The notes under the pieces are model-generated. The model searched no databases. It worked only from the letters and a program-made list of their open reading frames with translations, and was not told the DNA's origin. Shown in pieces: positions 8,470 through 18,464 of a stretch of 64,000 bases of DNA (position 1 is its first letter; each line of letters starts with the position of its first letter). Source of the stretch: Caldilineaceae bacterium (GTDB lineage: Bacteria > Chloroflexota > Anaerolineae > Caldilineales > Caldilineaceae). Where the stretch lies: the NCBI GenBank assembly GCA_020634815.1, contig JACKBA010000011.1, positions 1 through 64,000 of the forward strand. Reading direction: 5' to 3'. Made by a program: the position numbers and the translations under genes.

Positions 8470-9882
8470 ATGCAGGAACATTCACAGGTCGATCTGATTG
8501 TCCGCCATGCCCTCATCATTACCCAGGATGAGCAACGGTCGGTGTTCGAAGATGGCGCGCTGGCGGTCGATGGCGGCGTGATCGTCGCGTTGGGCAAGAC
8601 GGCCGAGATCGAGCAGCGTTTCGTCGCGGCAAAGCGCATCGATGCCAGCGGCCGTGCCCTCTTCCCTGGCCTGCTCAACATCCACACCCACCTCTTCCAG
8701 TCGGCCGTCAAGGGCCTGGGCGAAGACATGGCCGTGGAGCAGTGGGTGCAGGCCGTCACCTTCCCCACCGCCGCTACCATGAACGCCGAGGAGGTCTACC
8801 TGCTCAGCCTGGTGAGTTGCCTGGAGAATCTGCGTAGCGGCGCTACCACGGTGATGGATTTCATGTACGGCATGCGCGACCCGGCGCTGCATGAGGCGGT
8901 CATCCGCGCCATGGTGGATAGCGGGCTGCGCGGGCGCTACACACGCACCATCGTCGATCGCGGCGCCGAGATGGGCATCCTGCCGGCCATGCTCCAGCCG
9001 GCGGAGGAGGCGCTGGCGCACGCACAGGCGTTGCAGGCCGCATACGACGGCGCAGGCGACGGGCGGCTCGACATCGGGCTGGCCATCGGCGTGATCTGGG
9101 GGATGACCGAGGCCGGCCTGCGCGCAGTGCGCCGCGTCGCCGACGCCACCGGCATGATGATCACCATGCACGTCAATGAAACGCCCTACGACAACGCCTT
9201 TGCCCAGGAACAGTGGGGGCTCAACACCATCCCCATGCTGGAGCGGACGGGCGTGCTCGGCCCCGACTTCAATGCGGTGCACTGTGTCCACATGACGGAC
9301 GAGGACATCGCGTTGTTTGTCGAGCACGACGTCTCCGTGGCCTATTGCGCCGTCAGCAACATGTACCTCGGCTCCGGCATCCCGCCCATCGCACGGCTGG
9401 CCGGGGAAGGGCTGCGTATCGGCATCGCCGCCGATGGCTCCGGCAGCAATAACTGCCAGGATATGCTGGAGACGCTCAAGTTCAGCGCGCTACTCCAGAA
9501 GGTCGGGCAGCAGAACGCCGGCAGCGTGCTGGCGCAGCAGGCGCTCGATTGGGCCACGCGCGATGGCGCCCGCGCGCTGGGGCTGGGCGCTCAGGTGGGC
9601 AGCCTCGCACCCGGCATGAAGGCCGATTTCTTCCTGCTCAATCCCTTTACCGCCAAGGCCATTCCCGTCCACGACCCGGTCGCGACGCTCGTCTACTCGG
9701 CCGGGCAGGCCAACGTCGACACGGTGGTAGTGGATGGCCGCGTCCTGATGGAAGATGGCCAGTTCACCCACATCGACGAGACGGCGCTGCTACGCGAGAC
9801 GCAGCGTGCCGCCCAACACCTGGCGCGTCGCGCCGGTACCGAGCGACTGCTGGCCACGCGCGCATCCTGGCGTCCCGTGTAA
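8470..9882 (+). CDS. Amidohydrolase, MtaD/AtzA-TrzN-like deaminase
   Basis: This 470-residue metal-dependent hydrolase belongs to the cytosine-deaminase/chlorohydrolase subgroup. Metal ligands are visible as NIHTH (about residues 75-79), MHVNE, CVHM and AADGS, the expected His-X-His, His, His and Asp series. The C-terminal LAPGMKADFFLLN and VDGRVLMEDGQ are typical composite-domain sequences. Likely reactions are deamination of 5'-methylthioadenosine/S-adenosylhomocysteine, guanine or a triazine-like ring; the specificity is not determinable here. It is a cytosolic enzyme. AAGGAAG lies about 10 bases before the ATG. It is a single gene between the regulator and the LysM gene. Confidence 0.85.
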   Translation: MQEHSQVDLIVRHALIITQDEQRSVFEDGALAVDGGVIVALGKTAEIEQRFVAAKRIDASGRALFPGLLNIHTHLFQSAVKGLGEDMAVEQWVQAVTFPTAATMNAEEVYLLSLVSCLENLRSGATTVMDFMYGMRDPALHEAVIRAMVDSGLRGRYTRTIVDRGAEMGILPAMLQPAEEALAHAQALQAAYDGAGDGRLDIGLAIGVIWGMTEAGLRAVRRVADATGMMITMHVNETPYDNAFAQEQWGLNTIPMLERTGVLGPDFNAVHCVHMTDEDIALFVEHDVSVAYCAVSNMYLGSGIPPIARLAGEGLRIGIAADGSGSNNCQDMLETLKFSALLQKVGQQNAGSVLAQQALDWATRDGARALGLGAQVGSLAPGMKADFFLLNPFTAKAIPVHDPVATLVYSAGQANVDTVVVDGRVLMEDGQFTHIDETALLRETQRAAQHLARRAGTERLLATRASWRPV

Positions 9883-9907
9883 GCAGCGCCGCCGAACCAC
9901 GCCCGCC

Positions 9908-9937
9908 ATGACAATCTCCTCGACCATGTGGTAAAAT
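9908..9937 (+). promoter_or_regulatory. Putative promoter of the LysM gene
   Basis: ATGACA, an 18-base spacer and TAAAAT preceded by TGG (extended -10) lie about 120 bases upstream of the LysM protein start. Confidence 0.45.
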
Positions 9938-10060
9938 CGCCCAATACTATCCTGCCGATCGGTGCCGAGCCGGCAGGGACGTGCGGGAACCGGGTATGGC
10001 CGTCGTGCAATACTCACCGCCGTTCGGCATCGGCGCCACACCTGTGAGACAATGCCGGGC

Positions 10061-10822
10061 ATGAACCGACGCCAACTGGCTTTCATCGTCACGCTGAATG
10101 CAGTGATCAGCCTGGTGATCGCGCTTGCGGTCGTCTGGCTGGCTGAACTGCGGCGCCCCGACCCGGAAGCGCTGGCCGCGCTGTCGACGCCCATCGCCGC
10201 GCCGGTCATTGCGCCCACATTCACGGCGACGCCGGCGGCAGCCGCCGCCCAGCCCGCCCAGGCAGCGACAGCGCCCGCCGCTGCCGTCGCCGGTGAGGAC
10301 AACATCTACGTCGTGCAGGCCGGCGACAGCCTGCTTGGCATCGCGACGCGGGTCGGCGTGAGCATGCAGGCCATCATGGATGCCAACGATCTGAGCAACC
10401 CCGACTTCATCTTCAGCGGCCAGCGCCTGGTGATCCCGCGCGGTGAGCCGCAACCCACCGCGGCGCCGGCGGCGACTGCAACGTCTGCGGTTACGGCGGA
10501 TCAACCGGTGGGTGCCGGGCTGCGCATTGCATCCTTCACCGGCAGCGGCACGCTCAACAGCGAAGCCGTGCAAATCTCCAATGACAGTGATCTGGCCGTC
10601 AATCTCCAGGGCTGGCGACTGGAAAAAGAAGGCGGCCAGGCATATACCTTTGGCAATGTCTCGCTCTTTCCCGGCGGCGGCGTCGTGCTCAATACAGGGC
10701 CGGGCACCGATACGAGCGTGGCGGTATACTGGAACCAGGCGGCTCCCATCTGGGCGCCGGGCAATACGGCACGGCTGGTCAATCCACAGGGTGAGACAAT
10801 CTCGCAACTGGCCGTGCCTTGA
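10061..10822 (+). CDS. Membrane-anchored LysM and lamin-tail domain protein
   Basis: This 253-residue protein has an N-terminal MNRRQLAFIVTLNAVISLVI and a single membrane segment (about 6-28). An Ala/Pro/Thr-rich linker follows, then a LysM domain (VVQAGDSLLGIATRVGVS ending GQRLVIP, about 85-130) and a second linker. The C-terminal beta-sandwich has lamin-tail-domain character (ISNDSDLAVNLQGWRLEKEG, LFPGGGVVLNTG). It is probably anchored in the membrane facing the envelope, where LysM may bind glycan. Two ATGs (10052, 10061) are possible; the second gives the cleaner N-terminus. It lies upstream of the basic protein and asnS on the same strand. Confidence 0.75.
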   Translation: MNRRQLAFIVTLNAVISLVIALAVVWLAELRRPDPEALAALSTPIAAPVIAPTFTATPAAAAAQPAQAATAPAAAVAGEDNIYVVQAGDSLLGIATRVGVSMQAIMDANDLSNPDFIFSGQRLVIPRGEPQPTAAPAATATSAVTADQPVGAGLRIASFTGSGTLNSEAVQISNDSDLAVNLQGWRLEKEGGQAYTFGNVSLFPGGGVVLNTGPGTDTSVAVYWNQAAPIWAPGNTARLVNPQGETISQLAVP

Positions 10823-10873
10823 CAAGACGCGCATCGCCCGCCGTACAGGATGGCGCGCGCAAAGGACGCAATC

Positions 10874-11376
10874 ATGAGTGAAGAAGGTTCGGGCCGTAAG
10901 TCGCGGCGAGGACGAAGACGGTTCTTCCGGCCCAAGAAAGAGGGCGGGCAACCGTCGCAGCCGGCGCAGCAGCAGAACCGGCCGCAGGAAGGCAAACAGG
11001 GCTCGGGCCAGGGGCGGCAGCGCAAGGCGCGCCGGCGCTCCAAATCGCGTCAGCGTGGCGACGATCAACGTTCGCAGCAGTTGGCCACCGAGGCGGATGT
11101 CGAGTACGTCACGCCGGCCAACGTCTTTATCTATACGCACAGCGCGCATCCGGAAATGCGCGATAGCTACGAGTTCCGCCCGGACCATTTCTCAAATGTG
11201 GGCCGGCGGCTCGACGACTATCAAATCAACTTGACGTCGCTCTTTTTGACCGAAGGCGCCGGGCCTGACGAGCTGCCGGTCATGAAAACCCTGCCCAAGC
11301 CGGAGTTCAACTGGTCCGACTGGGAAGAAGATCAACCAAAAGAAGAGCTGAAAGAAGAACCGAAAGAAGAACAAGG

Positions 11377-11380
<4 letters not shown>
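10874..11380 (+). CDS. Conserved hypothetical protein with basic low-complexity N-terminus
   Basis: This 168-residue protein begins MSEEGSGRKSRRGRRRFFR. Its first 75 residues are rich in Arg, Lys, Gln and Gly, so nucleic-acid binding is likely. A more ordered C-terminal half contains YVTPANVFIYTHSAHPEMRD and RRLDDYQINLTSLF, and the tail is acidic, repeating KEELKEEPKEE. The start at MSEE was preferred over an ATG eight codons upstream. The stop overlaps the asnS start by ATGA, so the two are translationally coupled. I do not recognise the family; coupling to a tRNA synthetase suggests a translation- or RNA-related role (inference). Confidence 0.6.
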
Positions 11381-12735
<1,355 letters not shown>

Positions 12736-12758
12736 CGCTGATCTGCTGACACGCCGCG

Positions 12759-13442
12759 ATGCGCTTCTCCGTGAACGCCGATCTGCTGGCCGCGGCGCGC
12801 CGCGTGCTGGCCGATCGGCCCCGTCTCTACTGGATCGTCGGCGGGGCGGGCTCGGGCAAGACGACGGTCTGCCAGAGCCTCTCCGCCCGCTTCGACCTGC
12901 CGGTCTACGACATGGACGCCCACATCTACGGCGCCTATCATGACCGCTTCACACCGGAACGGCACCCGGTCAACACAGCATGGGCGAACGCAGAGGAAAT
13001 GCTGGCGTGGCAGCTTGCCATGTCGTGGGATGAGTTCGACAGCTTCAACCGCGCGGCGCTGGCCGAGTATGTGGATCTGTTGGCGGAGGAGCTTGCCGGG
13101 CAGCCGCGCGACGCCGGCCTGATCATCGACGGCGGCATCTGCACCCCGGCGCTGCTGGCCGAGGTGCTCCCGCCGCGCCAGATCGTCGGCCTGAGCGCGC
13201 CCGGATTGTCGAGTATCGAGATCTGGGAGGGAAACGCCGAACGCGCCGCCATGAAAGAGATGATCGTTCAACTGCCGGCCGGTGAGGATGCCTGGCAGAA
13301 TTTCCTGGCGTTCGACGAAGCGATTACGCGCACCATTCTGGCGGAATGTTCGGCAGCCGGTATCGCCGTCTGCACGCGCCGTGCGTCCGAGCCCGTGGCG
13401 GACTTCGCCGGCCGCGTGGCGCGCGTGCTGGGCCTTCAGTAG
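12759..13442 (+). CDS. P-loop NTPase of unknown function
   Basis: This 227-residue protein has a Walker A motif GGAGSGKTT at about residues 28-36, followed by VCQSLSARFDLPVYDMD, a nucleoside-kinase-like arrangement. A possible Walker B-like LIIDGGI is near residue 125. A shikimate/adenylate-kinase-type fold is likely, but the phosphate acceptor is unknown. The sequence HPVNTAWANAEEMLAWQL resembles small uncharacterised kinases. It follows asnS by 23 bases and precedes a glycosyl-1-phosphate transferase by 9 bases. Confidence 0.6.
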   Translation: MRFSVNADLLAAARRVLADRPRLYWIVGGAGSGKTTVCQSLSARFDLPVYDMDAHIYGAYHDRFTPERHPVNTAWANAEEMLAWQLAMSWDEFDSFNRAALAEYVDLLAEELAGQPRDAGLIIDGGICTPALLAEVLPPRQIVGLSAPGLSSIEIWEGNAERAAMKEMIVQLPAGEDAWQNFLAFDEAITRTILAECSAAGIAVCTRRASEPVADFAGRVARVLGLQ

Positions 13443-13451
13443 TTTCCAGCC

Positions 13452-14516
13452 ATGATCTATCTCGCCACGCTTGGGTTTGCCCTGCTGTTGACGCTGGCGC
13501 TCACGCCGCTGGCCGGCATGCTGGGCCGTCGCTGGGGCCTCGTCGATGCGCCGGGCGGGCGGCGCAAGCACAAGGGCGTCATCCCGCGCACGGGCGGGCT
13601 GGCCCTCTTCGGCGGCTTCTTCATCACGGTGCTGCTCGTCGCCTTTCTGCCCGACTGGCTGCCGGCCAGTGCCGCATGGTTTCCCGCCCGCAACGACCCC
13701 AACGAAGAGCGCCGGCTGGCCGCGCTGCTTATCGGCTCAGTCTACTGCGTCGGCTTTGGCCTGCTTGACGACCGCCTCAACTTCAAATCCGGGCCGCAAT
13801 ATCTCATCCAGTTTGGCGCGGCGGTCATCGGTTTTGCCGGGCTGATCTTCATCAAGCACGTGAACAACCCCTTCGCCGACGGCTTTCTCTTCGGCCCGGA
13901 CGGCTTCCCGTGGTGGATCGTCTTCCCGCTCACCGTCTTCTGGTTCATGGGCATGATGAACACCATCAACTTCCTCGACGGCGCCAGCGGGCTGGTGGCG
14001 GGCGTGACTGCGGTGCTCTCGGCAGTGCTGGCGCTGCACATGATCTTCAAGGCCGAACCGCCGCAGTTGAGCGTCGCGCTGCTGCCCATCGCGCTGCTTG
14101 GCACGGCGCTGGGCTTCCTGCCCTTCAACTTCGCCCGGCGCATCTTCATGGGCAGCAGCGGCAGCTATTTCCTCGGCTTTGTCATCGCCGTGCTGGGCAT
14201 CATCGGCGGGGCGCGCATCGCGGCGGTGATGATGGTCGTCGGCCTGCCGGCGCTGGAGGTGGGCTGGCTCATGCTCACGCGCTGGCGGCGTGGCGTCTCG
14301 CCGGGGCAGGGCGGCCGCGACCACCTGCACTTCCGCCTGCTGGACATGGGCGTCGACGAGCGCGCGCTGGTCGTCGGCTACTGGCTCTTCTGCGCGGCGC
14401 TCGGTGCGTTCACGCTGCTCATTGACGACCGGCTGCTCAAGTTGGTCGCGCTTCTGCTGGTAGCCGCGCTCGGGATCAGCGCCTTTGTTTGGGCAAGCCG
14501 CCGGGCCACCGAGTGA
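13452..14516 (+). CDS. WecA/MraY-family undecaprenyl-phosphate sugar-1-phosphate transferase
   Basis: This 354-residue polytopic membrane protein has about ten transmembrane segments. Family signatures are RKHKGVIPRTGGLALF near residue 38, GLLDDRLNFKSGPQY (the DD motif), NFLDGASGLVAGV and the histidine motif GRDHLHFRLLDMG. The loop normally written FMGDxGS reads FMGSSGSYFLGF, so the conserved Asp is Ser. It should transfer a HexNAc-1-phosphate to undecaprenyl phosphate to start a cell-surface polysaccharide. It ends just before a convergent TetR gene. Confidence 0.85.
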   Translation: MIYLATLGFALLLTLALTPLAGMLGRRWGLVDAPGGRRKHKGVIPRTGGLALFGGFFITVLLVAFLPDWLPASAAWFPARNDPNEERRLAALLIGSVYCVGFGLLDDRLNFKSGPQYLIQFGAAVIGFAGLIFIKHVNNPFADGFLFGPDGFPWWIVFPLTVFWFMGMMNTINFLDGASGLVAGVTAVLSAVLALHMIFKAEPPQLSVALLPIALLGTALGFLPFNFARRIFMGSSGSYFLGFVIAVLGIIGGARIAAVMMVVGLPALEVGWLMLTRWRRGVSPGQGGRDHLHFRLLDMGVDERALVVGYWLFCAALGAFTLLIDDRLLKLVALLLVAALGISAFVWASRRATE

Positions 14517-14534
14517 GGAAGTTGGCAGCCAGGG

Positions 14535-15167
14535 TCAACTTGTGGCGGGCTGCATTGCGCGCCAGATCGAGTCTGCAATAATTTCGCGCGCGGCAGCCAT
14601 CGGCAACTCTCTCTGCCCTCCAAGCCAACGCCGGGCGAACTCGTGCGCCGGTCCCATCATGATGGCATCATAGGCCCACGGCGGCAGGGCGATGATCTCG
14701 CCGGCCGCGATAAAGGGCTGCATCCACGCAAAAATCTCCGTGTAGAACGCTCCTTTGAATGCCGCAATCTCGGGCAGAAAGCTGCGCAGGATATCGCCCT
14801 GCGACACATCGTAGATGAAGGTCGCACGCGCCGGGTGTTGTTCTACCCAACGTAGATAGGTGTCCGCCAGGCCGCGGATCCCCTCACGCGCTGTGGTCGA
14901 AGGCAGCACCGCCGTGCGAAGTTCGGCGAAACAGAGTTCAAACGTCTCGATATAGAGCGCATAGAAGACGCCTTCTCGGCTGCCGAAGTGATGGTAGATG
15001 CTGCCGATGCTTGCGCCAGATTCCCGGACGATGTCAGCGATCTTGGTCTGGTGGAGGCCGCGCGCTGCCAGCAATTCCAGCGTAGCGTGCAGAATCGCCG
15101 ACCTGCGCTCGGCGGACGCAAGGTCACGATTGCTGCCGTCGGGTTGCTCGATAACCAATTTGCTCAC
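14535..15167 (-). CDS. TetR-family transcriptional regulator
   Basis: This 210-residue protein has an N-terminal HTH at about 22-68 (RRSAILHATLELLAARGLHQ, then IADIVRESGASIGSIYHHFG) and a C-terminal ligand/dimer domain. It is divergent from a short-chain dehydrogenase. A 19-bp perfect palindrome and an overlapping half-site occupy the intergenic region, so it probably represses both genes. No ribosome site is conspicuous. Confidence 0.9.
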   Translation of the reverse strand: MSKLVIEQPDGSNRDLASAERRSAILHATLELLAARGLHQTKIADIVRESGASIGSIYHHFGSREGVFYALYIETFELCFAELRTAVLPSTTAREGIRGLADTYLRWVEQHPARATFIYDVSQGDILRSFLPEIAAFKGAFYTEIFAWMQPFIAAGEIIALPPWAYDAIMMGPAHEFARRWLGGQRELPMAAAREIIADSIWRAMQPATS

Positions 15168-15183
15168 TTGCCCCGGTCAAAAG

Positions 15184-15213
15184 TAGAATGCGCTTCTAGA
15201 ATATTATTCTAGA
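15184..15213. promoter_or_regulatory. Palindromic operator between TetR and SDR genes
   Basis: TCTAGAATATTATTCTAGA (15195-15213) is a perfect inverted repeat with 8-bp arms around ATT. An overlapping upstream TAGAATGCGCTTCTA (15184-15198) gives alternating half-sites TAGAA/TTCTA separated by five bases, forming two overlapping sites. It lies 17 bases upstream of the TetR ATG, so autoregulation is likely. Confidence 0.85.
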
Positions 15214-15269
15214 TTACTCTTTCAGGATGATTCTTGCAGTGTAGCTACAGAGTCAGGAGCGCGCAACAA

Positions 15270-16166
15270 ATGCAACCAGGCGAACTATCCGGCAAAGTGT
15301 TCATCGTTACCGGCGGCAACACCGGAATCGGCGCGGCGATTGTTCAGCAGTTGGCGCAGCGTGGCGGCCATGTCGCGCTGGTCAGCCGCAATCGTGACAA
15401 AGGCGAAGCGGCCGTTCAGGCAATTCGGGCGGCGGCGCCGGAAAGCGCCGTGGACCTGGTCATCGGCGATCTTTCAACCGTGGCTGCGGTCAGCGACCTG
15501 GCGGCAACGCTGCTCGAGCGCTACCCGCGCATTGATGTCTTGATCAACAATGCCGGCGTCTGGCCCATGCGGCGTGTGCTCAACGCCGACGGGCTGGAAA
15601 GCGCCTTCATGGTGAATCACCTGGTGCCCTTTCTGCTCACCACGCTCCTGCTGCAACGCATCAAGGACGGTGGGTCGGGGCGTATCGTCAATGTCAACGC
15701 CGGTCTCTACGTCAACGGTAAACTCGACATGGCGCGGACGCCCTATGGCCTTGACTTCAGCCGGATTCGCACCTATGCCGATTCCAAGCTGTGCAATATG
15801 CTCTTTACCCTCGAACTCGCGCGCCGGCTTGCCGGAACGGGCGTCACGGTCAACGCTGTTCATCCGGGCGTCATTCGCACCGCGTTGGGCACTACCGGCG
15901 GGCCGCTTGGTTGGATTCTGCGCCAGGTGAAGCGCACATGGGACACGCCGGAGGATGGGGCGAAAGCGCCGGTGTGGCTCGCGACGGCGCCCGAACTTGC
16001 CCAGACAAGCGGCCACTATTTCAACCTGCTGGCCGATACGGCAGTGACCGCAACGGCCGGCGATCCGGAACTGGCCCGCCGGCTGTGGGATCTGAGCGCC
16101 GCGCTTGCCGGGCTTTCTTCAGACCCCGTTCCAATGCCATCGCTCTCGGTTACGCCGCCGGCATAA
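15270..16166 (+). CDS. Short-chain dehydrogenase, retinol-dehydrogenase-like
   Basis: This 298-residue SDR has TGGNTGIG near the N-terminus, NNAGVWP, SRIVNVNAG-type strand sequence (GRIVNVNAGLYVNG) and a YADSK catalytic motif with Tyr and Lys intact. Its length and the YADSKLCNMLFTLELARRL segment match retinol-dehydrogenase/WW-domain oxidoreductase-like SDRs. The start MQPGELSGK has AGGAG ten bases upstream; an earlier ATG at 15234 lacks one. It is divergent from TetR and probably its regulated target. Confidence 0.85.
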   Translation: MQPGELSGKVFIVTGGNTGIGAAIVQQLAQRGGHVALVSRNRDKGEAAVQAIRAAAPESAVDLVIGDLSTVAAVSDLAATLLERYPRIDVLINNAGVWPMRRVLNADGLESAFMVNHLVPFLLTTLLLQRIKDGGSGRIVNVNAGLYVNGKLDMARTPYGLDFSRIRTYADSKLCNMLFTLELARRLAGTGVTVNAVHPGVIRTALGTTGGPLGWILRQVKRTWDTPEDGAKAPVWLATAPELAQTSGHYFNLLADTAVTATAGDPELARRLWDLSAALAGLSSDPVPMPSLSVTPPA

Positions 16167-16191
16167 CCGCACGCCATTGGTGCACATCTGC

Positions 16192-16197
16192 TATAAT
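16192..16197 (+). promoter_or_regulatory. Extended -10 promoter of the ABC-F gene
   Basis: TGCTATAAT (TGn plus a perfect TATAAT) is found about 80 bases upstream of the ABC-F start. Confidence 0.65.
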
Positions 16198-16279
16198 TCG
16201 CCGTGATTCCGGCAAGGCGTCGCGCCCGCGGCTACCGTCCAGAGGGCAGCGCCTGCCACTGATTGCGGAGTGTATGGCA

Positions 16280-18286
16280 ATGTCAACGCTAACGATTTCC
16301 AATTTAGGCTTTTCTTTCGGCGACTACGATGTCTTTCTGGGCATCTCGGCGTCGATCCCCAACGACGGCAAGATCGGTCTCGTCGGGCCGAACGGCATCG
16401 GCAAGACGACGCTGCTGCGCGTGTTGGCCGGCCTGGCACAGCCGAGCGTGGGCAGCGTCACCATGGCGCGCGGCACGCGCATCGGCTATCTGCGCCAGGA
16501 GGCGGTCGATGCCTTTGCCGGCCGCCACAACACCGTCTACGACGAGATGCTGGCCATCTTTGCCGGCCTGCGCGAGCAGGAGGCCATGCTGCGCGATCTG
16601 GAGCATCGCATGGCCGACGCGCACAGCGACGACCTGCTGGCCGAGTACAGTGTGGCGCAGGATCGCTTCGAGCACGCCGGCGGTTACGAGTACGAGCAGC
16701 GCATCAGCCAGGTGCTCTACGGCCTGGGCTTTGCGCGCAGCGAATGGAATCTCTCCATCGACATCCTCAGCGGCGGGCAGAAGACGCGCGCGCTGCTGGC
16801 GCGCCTGCTGCTGGAACGGCCCGATCTGCTGATCCTCGACGAGCCGACCAATCACCTGGACGTGCAGGCGGTCGAGTGGCTGGAAGGCATGTTGCGCACG
16901 TGGGACGGTTCGCTGCTCATCGTCTCGCACGATCGCTACTTCCTCGACAACGTGGTCAACCGCATCTGGGAGATGGGGCCGTCGGGCTTCGAGACCTATC
17001 ACGGCAACTACAGCCACTATCTCCAGCAGCGCCAGGAACGTTGGGAGCGCCGCGAGACGGAGTTCAACGCGGTCAAGGAACGCTTCCTGAGCGAACTCGA
17101 CTACATCAAGCGCAACATCGCGCGTGACGCCACCAAGAACCAGGCCGTCGGCCGTCTGCGCCGCCTGATCCGCGAGGTACGCGTCGTCGAGGCGGGCGGG
17201 CTCGATCTGCTCCTCAGCAAGAACTGGGGCCAGGTCATGGATGAGGTCGACATCTCCGAGGCCAAGTGGGGCGTCGCCGACGTGGAACAGGCGATCAAGG
17301 GGCTGCGCAATCCGGTGATCCGCCCGCCGCAGCTCAATCTCAAGCTCAAGACCACGCTGCGCAGCGGCAATCTCGTTCTGCGCACGTCGGACCTGACCAT
17401 CGGCTATCCGGGCAAACCGCTCTTCACCGCCGAGCCGATTACGCTGGAGCGGGGCGAGTGCGCCGCGCTCATCGGCCCCAACGGCAGCGGCAAGACGACC
17501 TTCCTGCGCACGCTGCTGGGCGAGCTCCAGCCGCTGGCCGGCCAGCTACGGCCGGGCGCCAGCCTGAAGGTCGGCTACTTCTCGCAGGCGCACGAGCGGC
17601 TCAATCCCAACAACACCGTGCTCGACGAGTTGCTCAGCCACAAGCAGATGCTGCTCGGCCCGGCGCGCAACTACCTGGCGCAATATCTCTTCCGCGGCGA
17701 GGATGTCTTCAAGCCCGTGCGGTTGCTCAGCGGTGGCGAGCGCGGCCGGCTGGCGCTGGCGATCCTGGCGCTGGAGGGGGCCAACTTCCTGCTGCTCGAC
17801 GAGCCGAGCAACCACCTGGACATTCCGGCGCAGGAGATCCTGCAAGCGGTGCTCGAGCATTTCGACGGCACGATCCTGCTCGTCTCGCATGATCGCTACC
17901 TCATCGACCACCTGGCCACGCAGGTGTGGGAGCTGCGCAAGAACCGGCTGGAGGTCTTCCCCGGCACCTATGCCGAACTCATCGTGGCACGCCAGCAGGC
18001 CGCCGAAGCCAACAAGCAGGCCGCGGCCGAGACGCGCTCCGCCATGCGCAGCGACTACGCCGCCAGCAAGCAGTCACGCGCCGAGGAGCGCAAGCGGGCC
18101 AAGGCCGTCGCCGACGCCGAAGAACGCGTCCATGCCCTAGAGGCGCGGTTGGCGCGGCTGGAGAACGACCTGCACGTCGCCACCGTCGAACAGGACCTGG
18201 ACGGGATCCAGCGGCTGGGTCAGGCGTATACCGACACGCAGGTGGAGTTGGAGGCGGCGATGGAAGAATGGGCAGAGTTGGCGTAA
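16280..18286 (+). CDS. ABC-F family ATPase (ribosome-associated)
   Basis: This 668-residue protein has two ABC domains and no transmembrane segments. The first has Walker A GPNGIGKTT, signature LSGGQKTRALLARLLL and Walker B LLILDEPTNHLD. The second has GPNGSGKTT, LSGGERGRLALA and LLLDEPSNHLD. An inter-domain linker of about 70 residues and a long charged coiled-coil C-terminus (KQAAAETRSAMRSD to the end) are typical of Uup/EttA-like translation factors that act in the ribosomal E site. The second ATG was chosen because GGAG sits nine bases upstream; an ATG two codons earlier has spacing of only three. Confidence 0.88.
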   Translation: MSTLTISNLGFSFGDYDVFLGISASIPNDGKIGLVGPNGIGKTTLLRVLAGLAQPSVGSVTMARGTRIGYLRQEAVDAFAGRHNTVYDEMLAIFAGLREQEAMLRDLEHRMADAHSDDLLAEYSVAQDRFEHAGGYEYEQRISQVLYGLGFARSEWNLSIDILSGGQKTRALLARLLLERPDLLILDEPTNHLDVQAVEWLEGMLRTWDGSLLIVSHDRYFLDNVVNRIWEMGPSGFETYHGNYSHYLQQRQERWERRETEFNAVKERFLSELDYIKRNIARDATKNQAVGRLRRLIREVRVVEAGGLDLLLSKNWGQVMDEVDISEAKWGVADVEQAIKGLRNPVIRPPQLNLKLKTTLRSGNLVLRTSDLTIGYPGKPLFTAEPITLERGECAALIGPNGSGKTTFLRTLLGELQPLAGQLRPGASLKVGYFSQAHERLNPNNTVLDELLSHKQMLLGPARNYLAQYLFRGEDVFKPVRLLSGGERGRLALAILALEGANFLLLDEPSNHLDIPAQEILQAVLEHFDGTILLVSHDRYLIDHLATQVWELRKNRLEVFPGTYAELIVARQQAAEANKQAAAETRSAMRSDYAASKQSRAEERKRAKAVADAEERVHALEARLARLENDLHVATVEQDLDGIQRLGQAYTDTQVELEAAMEEWAELA

Positions 18287-18296
18287 AGAGAAGAGA

Positions 18297-18450
18297 ATGG
18301 TCAATGGTCAACGGTTAATGGTTAATGAGCAATGAAATGCATTGCTGATGGGTGATTGCTTATTGTTGATTGTTGACGCTGAGCCACTGCCATCGACCGT
18401 TGACCATTGACCGTTGACAATTAACCATTGACCGTTGACCGTTAGCAATT
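18297..18450. repeat. GGTTAATGGTCAACGG-family inverted repeat
   Basis: Units of GGTCAACGGTTAATGGTTAA on the left and GACCGTTGACCATTGACCG then TTAACCATTGACC on the right can pair around a centre of about 90 bases. The element occupies the gap between the ABC-F and PIG-L genes and ends at the GGAGG of the latter. It is AT-rich relative to the surroundings. Confidence 0.8.
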
Positions 18451-18464
18451 GATGGAGGTTTCCC

